64,000 nt of DNA from G963665215 sp963665215. GTDB taxonomy: Bacteria; Chloroflexota; Dehalococcoidia; Lucifugimonadales; CAUZJF01. Made by a program: the position numbers and the translations under genes. Positions 9,050-18,981 of this stretch are shown in pieces (position 1 is the stretch's first letter; each line of letters starts with the position of its first letter). Location of the stretch: positions 620,001 to 684,000 of the forward strand of contig CAXXWW010000008.1 of NCBI GenBank assembly GCA_963665215.2, written 5' to 3'. The notes beneath the pieces were generated by a model that saw only the letters and a program-made list of their open reading frames with translations, did no database searches and was not told the origin of the DNA.

Positions 9050-9785
9050 CACTGCCGGCGTCTACGCCCCAACCAACCTGGCCCCGATTCGAGAAGAGTT
9101 TCCTCTGAATCGAGGCTCCGATGCGGGTGAGTACCCTAGAGACAAGATCCTTTGCGAGGACATCCTGATGAAGATGTTCAGCCAGAGCGGCTTTCCCGCC
9201 ACGGTCATCAGGCCACCCTACGTCTATGGTCCCAATGACCCAGGCCGGCGGCTAGGGGACCAAGATTATCGCCTGTTCGGCATCTTCGCCCGCCTGACGC
9301 GCGGGAGGAAGCTGATCGTGCCTGGAGATGGGCTGGCGATGACCCACTCAGTGCACGTCGACGATTTGGCGACGGCCTTTGCCGCTGTTCCGGGTCGGAG
9401 CGAAGCAGTGGGGAAGGTGTACAACGCGACGGGCCCGGAGGCCATCACATTCAACGGGTATGTCAACGTGATTGCATCGATAATGGCGGTTGACGCCCAG
9501 ACGGTCCACGTTGAGGTCCGCGACTACGAGGCGATGCTGGAGGACCTCGCGCCGCTCCAGGCCTCGGAGATATTTAACTACACCTGGCAAGAGAGCCCTG
9601 TATACAGCAACGAGAAGCTCCGCGGTGAACTTGGGTGGTCGCCTCGATACGACATACACGACGGGGTAGCGATGACTTATCGGTGGTGGCTAGAGCAGGG
9701 CATACACCAACAGCCCTGGGATTTTTCACTCGACGATCGAGCTCTTGCATGGCTGGAGTCCGATTCGGGCCGTGGTACGGGTTAG
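9050..9785 (+). pseudogene. NAD-dependent epimerase/dehydratase, N-terminus lost
   Basis: Downstream of the IS the frame encodes the last 244 residues of an extended short-chain dehydrogenase acting on nucleotide sugars. It begins at the catalytic Ser region (STAGVYAPT) and contains the Tyr-x3-Lys pair in EYPRDKILCEDILMK. It then reads VIRPPYVYGPND, the HVDDLATA segment and GELGWSPRYDIHDG near the end. The Rossmann NAD-binding half (GxxGxxG) is absent because the IS forms the left boundary. The missing half is not beside the RecQ fragment, so this is not a simple insertion. Confidence 0.88.
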
Positions 9786-9977
9786 GAGATCAAAGTGCCC
9801 ATGCGGGACGGGGTGGCGATCAATCCCCGCTAAGATCTTCTATCAGTAGAGTACCAGAGCGTCCGCGCAGTCATCATAGTCAAGGATGTTGGGATTTTTG
9901 GACGCCCGAATCTCAGCCATGACCCTTCGCCACAAGTGGCGATTGGCATACGATAATAACTGGTAAGGAGGCGCACG
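9786..9977. promoter_or_regulatory. intergenic with small hairpin
   Basis: A 6-bp stem hairpin (CGCCAC-AA-GTGGCG) sits at 9928-9941, upstream of the methyltransferase gene. An AT-rich stretch follows (about 9950-9960). An AAGGAG ribosome site at 9964-9969 serves the GTG start at 9978. Confidence 0.3.
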
Positions 9978-10730
9978 GTGAAGACAGGCCAAGACGCGTT
10001 GGGCCATGAGGTGATCTACTACCTGCACGGTCATGACGTTGTGGAGATTATCGAGCGCGACGATGGCCTCATTAGCACATCAAGCACGTCAGGCGGGGCA
10101 ACTGGTTATTTCGCGGATTATCGAGACTGGCCATCAATCGACAAGAAAGCTATGCGGTACGTGAGGGGCAGGGTGTTGGACATCGGGTGCGGCGCCGGGA
10201 GGCATCTGTTACATCTCCAGGGAAAGGGCCTGGATGCGGTTGGTGTTGACGTGTCGGCTTTAGCCGTGGAGGTCTGCAAGGCCAGAGGGGTCCGGGATGT
10301 GCGGGTGATGTCGATAAGTCAGGTGTCCCGGTCGCTAGGCACCTTCGACACGATCATTATGATGGGCGCTAACTTCGGGCTATTCGGCGGATACGAAAAG
10401 GCCCGGCGCCTGTTGCGTAGGTTTCACGGACTCACGACCGGGCGGGGCCGAATAGTGGCGACAACTCGTGACCCTTACGATACCGATGAGCCACAGCACC
10501 TTGAGTATCACGAATTTAATCGGAGTCGTGGGAGAATGGGCGGGCAGACCCGGCTCCGCGTCAGGTACAAACGGCACCGAAGCGCCTGGTTCGACTACCT
10601 ATGCGTGTCCCGCCCCGAGATGCAAGATATCCTAGCGGGCACGGGGTGGGTTGTCAGGCTCTTCATAGACTCCAATGGCCCAACCTACGCCGCGGTCATC
10701 CAGAAGGTGAGGCCAGGTCAGCGCGCCTGA
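9978..10730 (+). CDS. class I SAM-dependent methyltransferase
   Basis: A 250-residue protein predicted to transfer a methyl group from S-adenosylmethionine to an unknown substrate. Motif I is clear at about residues 64-72 (VLDIGCGAGRHLLHL), followed by the acidic end of strand 2 (AVGVDVSALAVEVCKARG) and motif IV at about residue 118 (FDTIIMMGANFGLFGG). The N-terminal 50 residues (EVIYYLHGHD...GYFADYRDW) resemble those of small-molecule methyltransferases. GTG start chosen for the AAGGAG 8 bases upstream. It stands alone, so context does not reveal the substrate. Confidence 0.85.
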   Translation: MKTGQDALGHEVIYYLHGHDVVEIIERDDGLISTSSTSGGATGYFADYRDWPSIDKKAMRYVRGRVLDIGCGAGRHLLHLQGKGLDAVGVDVSALAVEVCKARGVRDVRVMSISQVSRSLGTFDTIIMMGANFGLFGGYEKARRLLRRFHGLTTGRGRIVATTRDPYDTDEPQHLEYHEFNRSRGRMGGQTRLRVRYKRHRSAWFDYLCVSRPEMQDILAGTGWVVRLFIDSNGPTYAAVIQKVRPGQRA

Positions 10731-11071
10731 TACCGTCGCCGGGAGCCACCGGGCCCTCGATGCGCCCGGCGGACATGGGCTCCCTCGTCCACCCAGGTCC
10801 GAAGCGTAACCCTGGCCTCGGCCATGGGACCGGGGAGCAGCGCGCTGAGGTGCCGCCCGAGGATGGCGCCCGAGATCCCGTAGGCCTGAACGTCGTCGGG
10901 CCACGCGCCGGCCGTATCGGCCAGGTCCTGGAGGGCGCTGAGACGAGAGGCTCGCGCTGCGTCTGGCCCGTCTCTAGGTTGGTAACCTCTATGCTGGCGC
11001 GGTCCGGCAGGTCAACCACCCCTCCGACCTTCTATACCGGCACGCCCGGCGCGAGGGGCGTGCCCGGCATC
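10731..11071 (-). pseudogene. possible frameshifted hypothetical gene
   Basis: On the minus strand, GTG at 11019 after a GGAGGG opens VDLPDRASIEVTNLETGQTQ and reads well for about 30 residues. A single frame change near 10930 lets it continue as LQDLADTAGAWPDDVQAYG...HLSALLPGPMAEARVTLRTW to a stop near 10728. Both halves look like real protein, but I do not recognise a family. The two-frame reading is my reconstruction. Confidence 0.35.
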
Positions 11072-11232
11072 TCAGATCATCTCTCTGGAGCGGGCGATCA
11101 GGAAGAGTATATGAAGGACAGGGGGACCAATGAGCGAGGCAAACACGGCTACCCCGAGGCCTGCACCGGCTATCCCCGCGACGGAGCCGAGCACCGTGCC
11201 GGCCACTGTATAGAACAGCATGATCTTGATCA
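11072..11232 (-). CDS. small hydrophobic protein, uncertain
   Basis: The minus-strand frame from GTG near 11232 (AAGGTGG about 10 bases upstream) encodes about 53 residues. It has two hydrophobic segments, LFYTVAGTVLGSVAGIAGAG and FASLIGPPVLHILFLIARS, ending in SREMI. This looks like a small two-helix membrane protein, but the length and isolation make it uncertain. Confidence 0.35.
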
Positions 11233-11556
11233 CTACTCTGTGCCCACCTTGCCCACCCCAATCAGCGCCTCGCCTGGGTCGATACACCTGATGTCCGCGG
11301 GCAGTCCGGGCTCGGGGGCTCCCGGCCAGGGGATGGCCGAATGAACGGGGAGCTGATGCTGGGAGTCAAATTGCCGAAAATTGGGACCAAAAGCCCGTTG
11401 ACACCCTGATTAATAGCCGTGGTAGACTCTCGCTGTCCGAATGGGTGACACCGCGTCGCCCGTATAACGCGTGACCGGACGCGCCTCGAGGCGCACTGAG
11501 ATCTCGCAAATGTTTGGACCGGGCCGAGGCCCGATTCTGACGTAAGGATAAGTGCC
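11233..11556. other. intergenic
   Basis: No protein-like frame was seen on either strand. An AAGGA ribosome site precedes the ATG at 11557. Confidence 0.4.
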
Positions 11557-12433
11557 ATGGGCGAACATGCTGCGCAGGTCAACTCGTGGCGCCCGCCTTC
11601 AGTTCCACCCGCTGACCCCCAGATCGCCGGACGCCGGCGTGAAGCCCGCCGAGCCCCCAGACTTGGGATATTCGCGTCAATTGGCTTCCTCGGCGGGATG
11701 TTCGGCGGTCTTCTCGGGATAGGCGGCGGCTCGGCGATAGATAGCCCCCATCCTGTTGCTGGTAGGCACGCTGCGCCCAGCTCAGGTAGCCGGAACGACG
11801 CTGGCCGCGGTGTTGGTGATCTCGGCCGTCGGCTCAGGCGCATACGCCTCCCTGGGCCACCTGAATCTTCAACTCGCGTGGCCCATCGCCCTGGGCAGCA
11901 TTCTCGGAGCCGTTTTGGGCGCACTAACCGCCCGTCATCTGTCGATGCGCCTGATGCTTGGACTCTTCCTCGTCATCATACCCTACTTCGCCATCAAGGA
12001 GTTCTGGCCGTCTTTCCCTGGGCCGACCCTGGATACGACCACCCTCTACCTTGGTCTCCTTGGAACGGCGACCGGCTTTGTGAGCGGTCTCCTTGGCGTG
12101 GGTGCGGCGAGCCTGGTTGTCCCCAGTCTTGCCGGGTTCTTCTTGATAGACCACATCGTCGCACAGGGAGTAGCGATGAGCGTCGCACTCGTTGACTCGA
12201 TTACAGGGGTGGCGACTCACGCACGGGCCAGGAACATCGACTACCGCGTCCTGCTTCGTCTGGCGCCGCCGGCGGTCATCGCGGCGGTAGCCGGGGCGTA
12301 CTTGTCCCACCACCTGTCGGACGCGGTCCTCAGGACTGTATTTGGAGTCTTCATGGTGGCCGTCTGGGCGATGATGCTGTCGCGCTGGATCAGCTATACG
12401 GTGGCGGTCCGGGGGCGGTCCAGTAGCGATTGA
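11557..12433 (+). pseudogene. TauE/SafE-family permease, single frameshift
   Basis: The first frame encodes the start of a TauE/SafE-type anion exporter, with a short polar N-terminus and then FASIGFLGGMFGGLLGIGGG, the family's first helix. At about 11740 the frame changes. If the extra G in GCGATAGATAGCC is removed the protein reads AIIAPILLLVGTLRPAQVAG and continues in the second frame through several membrane helices. The second repeat motif, FVSGLLGVGAASLVVPSLAG, is at about 12080-12140. The repaired protein is about 290 residues, the normal family size. Members export sulfite, sulfoacetate or related anions; the substrate here is unknown. It could be a recent pseudogene or a base-call error. 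Confidence 0.82.
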
Positions 12434-12710
12434 CAGAGGCGGAGCTATCAGGCCGATCCGCCTAGCGCGGATGGGGTGTGCAGAGGGGCGAAGCCCCTTT
12501 GCCGGGAGTCTGAGGGTGTCCCTCAGGTATGATTTCTCCCCCCTTCCTGGCCAGGAAGGGGGCTAGGGGGATGGTCGTCCGCCTGCGGCGGATCAGCACC
12601 CTGCTCGGTCATAGGCGGGTCAGCGCCACGCACGCCGCGGTGTGAGCAAGTTGAGGCCCTGGGCGGGTGAACGATGGGGCGGTACTTGGCGGCAATCTGG
12701 GAGAGGTGTT
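12434..12710. repeat. intergenic with three hairpins
   Basis: Hairpins are AGGGGC-GAA-GCCCCT at about 12483-12497, TGAGGG-TGT-CCCTCA at 12511-12525, and a perfect 24-bp palindrome centred on CTGGCCAG at 12539-12562. They resemble dispersed palindromic intergenic repeats more than a terminator, since no T run follows. Confidence 0.5.
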
Positions 12711-13799
12711 ATGGCATTGAGCGCTCTCGCTGTGGAGAATCTAACACGGAGACGCGTCCTGAACACCAGGGGCGTTTTGAACGCGATGCTGGTGTTCGTT
12801 CCGCTGGCGGTCATCAGCGATTGGATGGGACTCAGTGGGGCGTTCGTGTTCACCTGCGCCGGCCTCGCGTGCGTCCCCCTCAGCTACTGGCTCGGCCAGT
12901 CGACCGAGGCCCTGGGCACCCGGCTCGGCTCCGTTTCCGGTGGCCTTCTCAACGCGACCTTTGGGAACGCGGCCGAGCTCATTATCTCGATATTCGCGCT
13001 GAGGCAGGGGTTGTTTGTGGTCGTGCGTACGGCCCTCATCGGGTCCATACTTGGGCAGCTGCTTCTGGTCCTGGGCACGAGTATTCTGCTCGCTGGATTC
13101 AAGCACGGGACGCTGCGGTTCAGCCGACCGCTGGTGCAGGTGAACTTCACGTTGATGGTAATCGCGCTGGCAGCCATCGGCCTTCCCAGCATCCTGCTGG
13201 CGGCGTCCTCGGAGGAGACCCTCGCCGGCGCGAGCGCCCTCACTCCTGTCCTGTCCGTGATGCTGATTGTCATCTATGGGCTGGCGGTCCTTTTCTCTCT
13301 CCGCGGCCAGCCCCACGAGGATGACGACGGTAGCGGTCCCAGCTGGAAGGTATCGAAGGCGATGCTCATCCTTGTCGGGTCCACCTCCGGCATCATCATG
13401 GTCTCCGAGCTTCTGGTGGGAAGCGTCGCGCCCCTCATAGAAGAGACTGATGTCTCTGAAGTATTCCTCGGTCTCATCCTGATCCCGATTTTCAGCAACG
13501 TCGTGGACCACATCGTCGCCATCACGGTCGCGCTAAAGAACAAGATGGACCTGAGCCTGACGATTTCCGTCGGCTCCGCTGCCCAGGTCGCGTGTCTGGT
13601 GCTACCGATTATCGTGCTGGTCAGCTACGCCATGGGCCAGCCCATGGGGCTCATCTTCGAGCCGATAGAGCTCGTCGCTCTGGGGCTGGGGCTGGCGATG
13701 ATGGTTCCTGTGCTGCTTGACGGCTCCAGTAACTGGATGGAGGGGACGCAGCTTTTGACGTGCTATGTGATCCTTGATACCGTGTTATGGGCGTTCTGA
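12711..13799 (+). CDS. CaCA-family cation/proton antiporter (CAX/ChaA-like)
   Basis: A 362-residue membrane protein that should exchange Ca2+ (or another cation) for protons at the cytoplasmic membrane. It shows about ten hydrophobic segments in two halves. The first alpha-repeat has the expected GNAAE motif (LLNATFGNAAELIISIFAL, about residue 80). The second-half motif reads IPIFSNVVDHIVAITVALKN, where GNAAEH is usual, so its Glu is replaced by Asp and the Gly by Ser. ATG at 12711 is chosen for the GAGAGGTG eight bases upstream; an in-frame GTG at 12642 would add 23 atypical residues. The degenerate second motif may change ion specificity. Confidence 0.85.
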   Translation: MALSALAVENLTRRRVLNTRGVLNAMLVFVPLAVISDWMGLSGAFVFTCAGLACVPLSYWLGQSTEALGTRLGSVSGGLLNATFGNAAELIISIFALRQGLFVVVRTALIGSILGQLLLVLGTSILLAGFKHGTLRFSRPLVQVNFTLMVIALAAIGLPSILLAASSEETLAGASALTPVLSVMLIVIYGLAVLFSLRGQPHEDDDGSGPSWKVSKAMLILVGSTSGIIMVSELLVGSVAPLIEETDVSEVFLGLILIPIFSNVVDHIVAITVALKNKMDLSLTISVGSAAQVACLVLPIIVLVSYAMGQPMGLIFEPIELVALGLGLAMMVPVLLDGSSNWMEGTQLLTCYVILDTVLWAF

Positions 13800-13964
13800 G
13801 CCCGGCGAAGTGGCGAGCGGACCAGCGAACTTTGCGCCGTTCGCGGTTGGCTTGCCTGTCCTGAGCGAAGTCAAAGGGGCCGACCACAGTTCGGCGGAAC
13901 GAGGCACTGAAAATGAAAGGCGCTGCGCCGAACTCCCGGCGCGCAGCTCCAAGGAGAACGAGAC
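13800..13964. repeat. intergenic with dispersed-repeat piece
   Basis: The segment CCTGTCCTGAGCGAAGTCAA at about 13855-13875 is the core of a palindromic intergenic repeat, a fuller version of which lies at 39465-39523. An AAGGAG ribosome site follows for the gene at 13965. Confidence 0.4.
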
Positions 13965-14243
13965 ATGAAAGCAGCAGGTGACAGTCAGTACACCGCCCTC
14001 GCGGACCGGTTTTTAAAGGACGCCAGGGATGCCGGCCAGCCCGTGAGCATGTACCTGGTGAGCGGCTTCCAGCTAAAGGGCGAGATCGTGGAGTTCGACG
14101 AGGCCGCAATCCTGTTCAGGCACAAGGGCATGCACCAGCTCGTCATGCGTCCGGCGGTGGCCAACATGTACCAGCTTCCTTCTTCCAAGGAGGATACTGA
14201 CCGGTGGTGGAAGAGCCTCGTGTCCTCCGCGGTGGAGCAGTAG
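13965..14243 (+). CDS. hfq: Hfq-like RNA chaperone
   Basis: A 92-residue Sm-fold protein expected to form a ring that binds A- and U-rich RNA. The Sm1 motif is clear at residues 26-50 (PVSMYLVSGFQLKGEIVEFD, then EAAILFRHK). The Sm2 region, LVMRPAVANMYQLP, replaces the usual YKHAISTVVP, so the Lys-His pair that lines the proximal RNA pore is absent. The C-terminal tail of 22 residues is polar. AAGGAG is well placed before the ATG. Sequence identity to classical Hfq is only moderate, so its RNA specificity may differ. It stands alone, without the usual miaA or hflX neighbours. Confidence 0.75.
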   Translation: MKAAGDSQYTALADRFLKDARDAGQPVSMYLVSGFQLKGEIVEFDEAAILFRHKGMHQLVMRPAVANMYQLPSSKEDTDRWWKSLVSSAVEQ

Positions 14244-15121
14244 CGCCCAATTCAACGCTCTAACACCCGGCAGGCCCGCGCGCGGACGATATGCGGACCA
14301 CCGCGCTCAAATGTGTTACCCATGTCCCCGGTCTATCTGTTACCAATGTGTCCGATTGTTACTATGATTCCCCCTCTTCCCACGCGAGCCTGTCTCAGAG
14401 CTGGCCTCGGGAGGCAATCGGTTCCTTCCTCTCCCTCGAAGGGAGAGGATTTAGGTGAGGGTGGTCCGACTAGCGGCCGCAGTCGTCCAAACCGTGAATC
14501 CATATGCCGACTTTCGTCGGCAACCCCTCATCCTAGCCTTCTCCCGCCAGGGGAGAAGGTACCTTTAGGACAGGCTCACGCGGGGGGGGGGCCAGGCGGT
14601 GAGGTGGCACAGAATGGCGCAAAACGGGCAAAATAATTCAGCAACCCTGACTGACACAGGCAGCTCACCGCTCTTGTCTACCTCGCCACGTCGTCCTCGG
14701 TGTCTGAAGGCGTGAGACCGGCGAACATCGCACGCAGGAAGTTTGTCATCGCCACGGCCGCGGGCCCGCGCGCGGACGACCGCCCGCGTCAGTCCGGGCT
14801 GCCGGGCATGAAGCCCTCGAGCATGTCCCGCTTCCGGGTCCAGGGCCGGTCGCACCAGCCGTCCACCCTGGCGCTCCACCCCCATTCAGGAAGCCCTTCG
14901 GACCGCGCCTTCACAGCCGCTGTCCCCTCAAGAAAATCCCTGGGCACGACACTGGCCTGGTACATATACCCCAGACGGACCACGGGCGGCCGGTACCACT
15001 TCTGTCGGCCCGGCCCCTAGCCCAGGAAGATCGCCATGTTGGAGGAGGACCGAGTCCTCACGGGCGGCAGGTACGGCCCGCGGTAAGGGGTTGATGGCAG
15101 AGGAGTCGAGGCCGCCGGTGA
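14244..15121. other. long intergenic region with IS481 end and repeats
   Basis: At 14316-14365 a sequence containing ATGTCCCCGGTCTAT matches the outer part of the IS481 terminus at 52862-52876 and is probably a relic of such an element. At about 14425-14575 lie CT/GA-rich inverted segments (CTCCCTCGAAGGGAG, TTCTCCCGCCAGGGGAGAA) of the dispersed-repeat type. On the minus strand at 14789-14983 a frame ending WTRKRDMLEGFMPGSPD looks protein-like for about 60 residues but has no start signal; it may be a gene remnant. Confidence 0.4.
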
Positions 15122-15127
15122 TATAAT
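15119..15127 (+). promoter_or_regulatory. extended -10 promoter
   Basis: TG-A-TATAAT (TATAAT at 15122-15127) forms an extended -10 element 35 bases before the TTG start of the LOG gene. No good -35 is seen, as is common with extended -10 promoters. It probably drives the LOG-enolase genes. Confidence 0.45.
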
Positions 15128-15162
15128 CCAGGACGTTCCGACCCGAATCGCCGGAGGGCAGA

Positions 15163-15672
15163 TTGATCATATCGGTTATCGGCGCGGGCGAGGCCACGCC
15201 CGAGGTTGCGGCCCTGGCCGAACAGGTCGGCGTAGAGCTGGGCAGACGGGGCATTGCCCTCGTCTGCGGCGGCCTGGGGGGAGTGATGGAGGCCGCCTGC
15301 AAAGGCGCCAAGTCCGCCGGTGGCACCACCATCGGGATCCTCCCGGGCAGCGACCCCGGCTCCGCCAACCGGTGGGTGGACATCCCCATCTGCACGGGCC
15401 TCTCCTACGGGCGGAACGTGATCGTAGTCAAGACCGGCCGGGCCGTCATCGCCGTAGGCGGGGCCTACGGCACGCTGTCGGAGATCGGCCACGCCCTTGG
15501 GGACGACATTCCCGTCGTCGGACTGGGCACATGGGAGCTCGCTCGACGCGGAGCTGCGGACCGGTCCATCATCGTCGCCGTCGACCCAGTGGACGCGGTC
15601 AACAAGGCCGTGGACGCTGCGCGCAGACGGGACGAATCCCACCGGAAACGAACCGAGGGGTCGTCCGGATGA
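15163..15672 (+). CDS. LOG/TIGR00725-family nucleotide-binding protein
   Basis: A 169-residue Rossmann-fold protein. It has the family's GGxxGxM motif in ALVCGGLGGVMEAACKGAK (about residues 35-53), the turn GILPGSD, and the phosphate-binding AVGGAYGTLSEIGHAL (about 97-112). Related proteins include the cytokinin-activating phosphoribohydrolases, but the TIGR00725 branch has no proven reaction. The TTG start follows GGAGGG by six bases. The stop overlaps the enolase start in ATGA, so the two are translationally coupled. Confidence 0.85.
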   Translation: MIISVIGAGEATPEVAALAEQVGVELGRRGIALVCGGLGGVMEAACKGAKSAGGTTIGILPGSDPGSANRWVDIPICTGLSYGRNVIVVKTGRAVIAVGGAYGTLSEIGHALGDDIPVVGLGTWELARRGAADRSIIVAVDPVDAVNKAVDAARRRDESHRKRTEGSSG

Positions 15673-16967
15673 GCGCCATTGCGCATGTGTCCGCTCGGGA
15701 GATACTAGATTCGCGGGGCAACCCCACCATCGAGGTGGACGTTGTGCTGTCCGATGGGTCGTTGGGGCGGGCCTCGGTGCCCGCCGGGGCCAGCACTGGC
15801 TCCAACGAGGCGGTGGAGCTGCGGGACGGCGACCCATCACGTTACGGCGGCCTGGGCGTGCTGAAGGCGGTCAAGAACGTCAATGAGCGCATTGCGCTGG
15901 CGCTTCGACTCTTGGGAGATTCGGCGTTGGACCAGGAGGCCGTGGACAGAACGCTAATTGACCTGGACGGGACCCGTGACAAGAGTAGTCTGGGGGCTAA
16001 CGCGATTCTCGGCGTATCCGTGGCCGTGGCCCGCGCCGCCGCTCGAAGCGCAGGCAAGCCGCTTTACGCTCACCTCAGCCACGGGGGTCCCGTCAGCCTG
16101 CCGGTGCCGATGTTCAACATCCTCAACGGAGGCAGGCACGCCGAGGACTCCACCGACATTCAGGAGTTCATGGTCGTGCCCGCGGGCCTCGAGACCTTCT
16201 CGCGGTCAGTCCAGGCGGGTGCGGAGGTGTTCCACGCCCTGAGACGCATCCTGCGAGACGCGGGCTTCGGCACAACCGTGGGTGACGAGGGGGGCTTCGC
16301 GCCCTCCGTGTCCTCAGACCGGGAGGCGCTGGAGCTGGTGGTGCGGGCAATCGAGGGAGCGGGGTACAAGCCGGGAGAGCAGTGCTTCATCGCCCTGGAC
16401 GTGGCCGCCAGCGAGCTGGTCGCGGAGGACGGGGGGTACTCGCTGCCGAGGGAGGGCGTGGTCCTCTCAGCACAAGAGCTAATAGACAGGTACCAGCGGT
16501 GGGTGGAGGAGTACCCCATCATCAGCATCGAGGACGGCATGCGGGAGTACGACTGGACCGGCTGGAGCCAGATGACCGCCAGTCTCGGGAGCGCGGTCCA
16601 GCTGGTGGGAGACGACCTGTACACCACGAATCCCCGGCTGATACGGCGGGGCATAGAGAGCAAGGCCAGCAACGCGTTGCTTGTGAAGCTTAACCAGATC
16701 GGCACTGTGACGGAGACACTGGAGGCGGTGCGAATGGCGAAGGAGGCCGGCTGGGGCACGGTCATCAGCCACCGGTCCGGCGAGACCGAGGACACCACCG
16801 TTGCCGACCTGGCGGTAGCGACCTCCGCCGGACAGATCAAGGCCGGGGCGCCCTCCCGCGGGGAGCGGACGGCCAAGTACAACCGTTTGCTGAGAATAGA
16901 GGAGGCGCTGCGGCCGGCGGCCAAGTACGCGGGCCTCAGCGTCTATGGGTCATATGTCGATCAATAG
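15669..16967 (+). CDS. eno: enolase
   Basis: Phosphopyruvate hydratase, the glycolytic enzyme that interconverts 2-phosphoglycerate and phosphoenolpyruvate in the cytoplasm. The 432 residues match the family length. Visible motifs are AREILDSRGNPTIEVDV at the N-terminus, the mobile loop PAGASTGSNEAVELRDGD, the catalytic Glu in TTVGDEGGFAPS, the metal ligands in IALDVAASE, YPIISIEDGM and VGDDLYTTN, the signature LLVKLNQIGTVTET with the catalytic Lys, and SHRSGETEDTTVADLAVA. The segment after NGGRHA is EDSTDIQEF, slightly unusual but conserved in function. The ATG overlaps the preceding stop. Confidence 0.98.
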   Translation: MSAIAHVSAREILDSRGNPTIEVDVVLSDGSLGRASVPAGASTGSNEAVELRDGDPSRYGGLGVLKAVKNVNERIALALRLLGDSALDQEAVDRTLIDLDGTRDKSSLGANAILGVSVAVARAAARSAGKPLYAHLSHGGPVSLPVPMFNILNGGRHAEDSTDIQEFMVVPAGLETFSRSVQAGAEVFHALRRILRDAGFGTTVGDEGGFAPSVSSDREALELVVRAIEGAGYKPGEQCFIALDVAASELVAEDGGYSLPREGVVLSAQELIDRYQRWVEEYPIISIEDGMREYDWTGWSQMTASLGSAVQLVGDDLYTTNPRLIRRGIESKASNALLVKLNQIGTVTETLEAVRMAKEAGWGTVISHRSGETEDTTVADLAVATSAGQIKAGAPSRGERTAKYNRLLRIEEALRPAAKYAGLSVYGSYVDQ

Positions 16968-17355
16968 TGGCGGCACGTCGCACGCCCAGGGTGAAGGTCC
17001 CGAGGCCGCGCGAGGCATCATCGCGTTGAACACCAAGGAAGTGCCCACTATCGACCAGATTCGTGAGGCTTTCGCGCCCATCCTGAAGGACGGCAAGGCG
17101 AAGAAGGCCATCGTGTTCGGGTCCTACGCCCGCGGAGACGCGGACCGCCACAGCGACCTGGACCTGATCGTCGTCGTCGAGACGGAGCGCAGGTTTTTCA
17201 AGAGACACGAGGAGTTTGCGGGGCTGTACGACGTTTGGCGCAAGGGCATGGACTTGCTAATATACACTCCGGAGGAGGTCGCCGACATGCTGGCGGAGCA
17301 CAGGGATTTCATCGAGACCGCCCTGGAGGAGGGCGTGGTGATCTATGAAGAATAG
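16954..17355 (+). CDS. MNT-type nucleotidyltransferase (antitoxin-like)
   Basis: A minimal nucleotidyltransferase with the diagnostic motif IVFGSYARGDADRHSDLDLI, that is GS followed by DxD, plus a third acidic residue later (MDLLIYTPEE). Such proteins are usually partnered with a HEPN protein, and here the HEPN gene overlaps it by 11 bases. In characterised MNT/HEPN pairs the MNT member adds AMP to the HEPN toxin and silences it. The start is uncertain: ATG at 16954 overlaps enolase, while the conserved part begins near residue 25, so TTG near 17026 is also possible. Confidence 0.82.
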   Translation: MSINSGGTSHAQGEGPEAARGIIALNTKEVPTIDQIREAFAPILKDGKAKKAIVFGSYARGDADRHSDLDLIVVVETERRFFKRHEEFAGLYDVWRKGMDLLIYTPEEVADMLAEHRDFIETALEEGVVIYEE

Positions 17356-17749
17356 CATGGCCGACGCGCGCCGGTGGCTGCGTCAGGCGAAGAACGACCT
17401 GGCCGCCGCCCAGCTAATGCTGCGCGAGGGCTTCTTCGCCCAGGCGTGCTTCATGTCGCACCAGATCGCCGAAAAGGCCCTGAAAGCGCTCGCCTACTAC
17501 CGGGGCGACAGACACGTTATGGGCCATTCCCTCCTGGAGCTCGTAACCAGCCTGGAACCGACCTATCCGCAGCTCTCTCAGCACCAGGAGCTGGCGGGAA
17601 CCCTGGAGCAGTACTACGTCCCAACTCGGTATCCTGACGCCTTGCCCGGGAGCGTACCCTTTGAAGCATACAACCGGGGCCAGGCAGAAGACGCCGTCGC
17701 TGGCGCGGGCGCGGTAGTGGGGACGGCGTCGGCAGTAGTCTCGGGCTGA
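17345..17749 (+). CDS. HEPN-domain protein (toxin-like partner)
   Basis: A 134-residue all-helical HEPN protein: ARRWLRQAKNDLAAAQLMLR (helix 1), FAQACFMSHQIAEKALKALA (helix 2-3), GHSLLELV, and LEQYYVPTRYPDALPG, the conserved YxxxRYPD segment of Pfam HEPN. ATG at 17357 (MADARRW...) is an equally good start. Genes of this pair are found as toxin-antitoxin modules; the canonical RNase motif R-x4-6-H is not obvious here, so activity is unproven. Its position between eno and gap is unusual. Confidence 0.82.
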   Translation: MKNSMADARRWLRQAKNDLAAAQLMLREGFFAQACFMSHQIAEKALKALAYYRGDRHVMGHSLLELVTSLEPTYPQLSQHQELAGTLEQYYVPTRYPDALPGSVPFEAYNRGQAEDAVAGAGAVVGTASAVVSG

Positions 17750-17882
17750 AAGGCGCATGCGCCGCGCCCCGCGGGCCACGGAATTGTGATAATAATGAGG
17801 CGCGGGGGCACGGTCCCGTCAGCAGCGCGTCTCAGACCGCGCAACCTGAGAGTCCAACGCATCGGCGAGGAAGGAGAGCAAG

Positions 17883-18902
<1,020 letters not shown>

Positions 18903-18981
18903 CCCTACCCCGTAGCCCACACGCGGACAGGGCTGCCGACTCCCGCCTGTTTGCCTCTACTGCGCGAGCGGAGAGGGGCCG

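Noticed and set aside
12539..12562. 24-bp palindrome as a rho-independent terminator for the TauE-like gene
   Set aside because: No T run follows on either strand and two other hairpins lie beside it; a dispersed repeat is more likely.
14789..14983. Minus-strand frame ending MLEGFMPGSPD as a gene
   Set aside because: It looks protein-like for about 60 residues but has no ribosome site and no family match, so it is only mentioned as a possible remnant.
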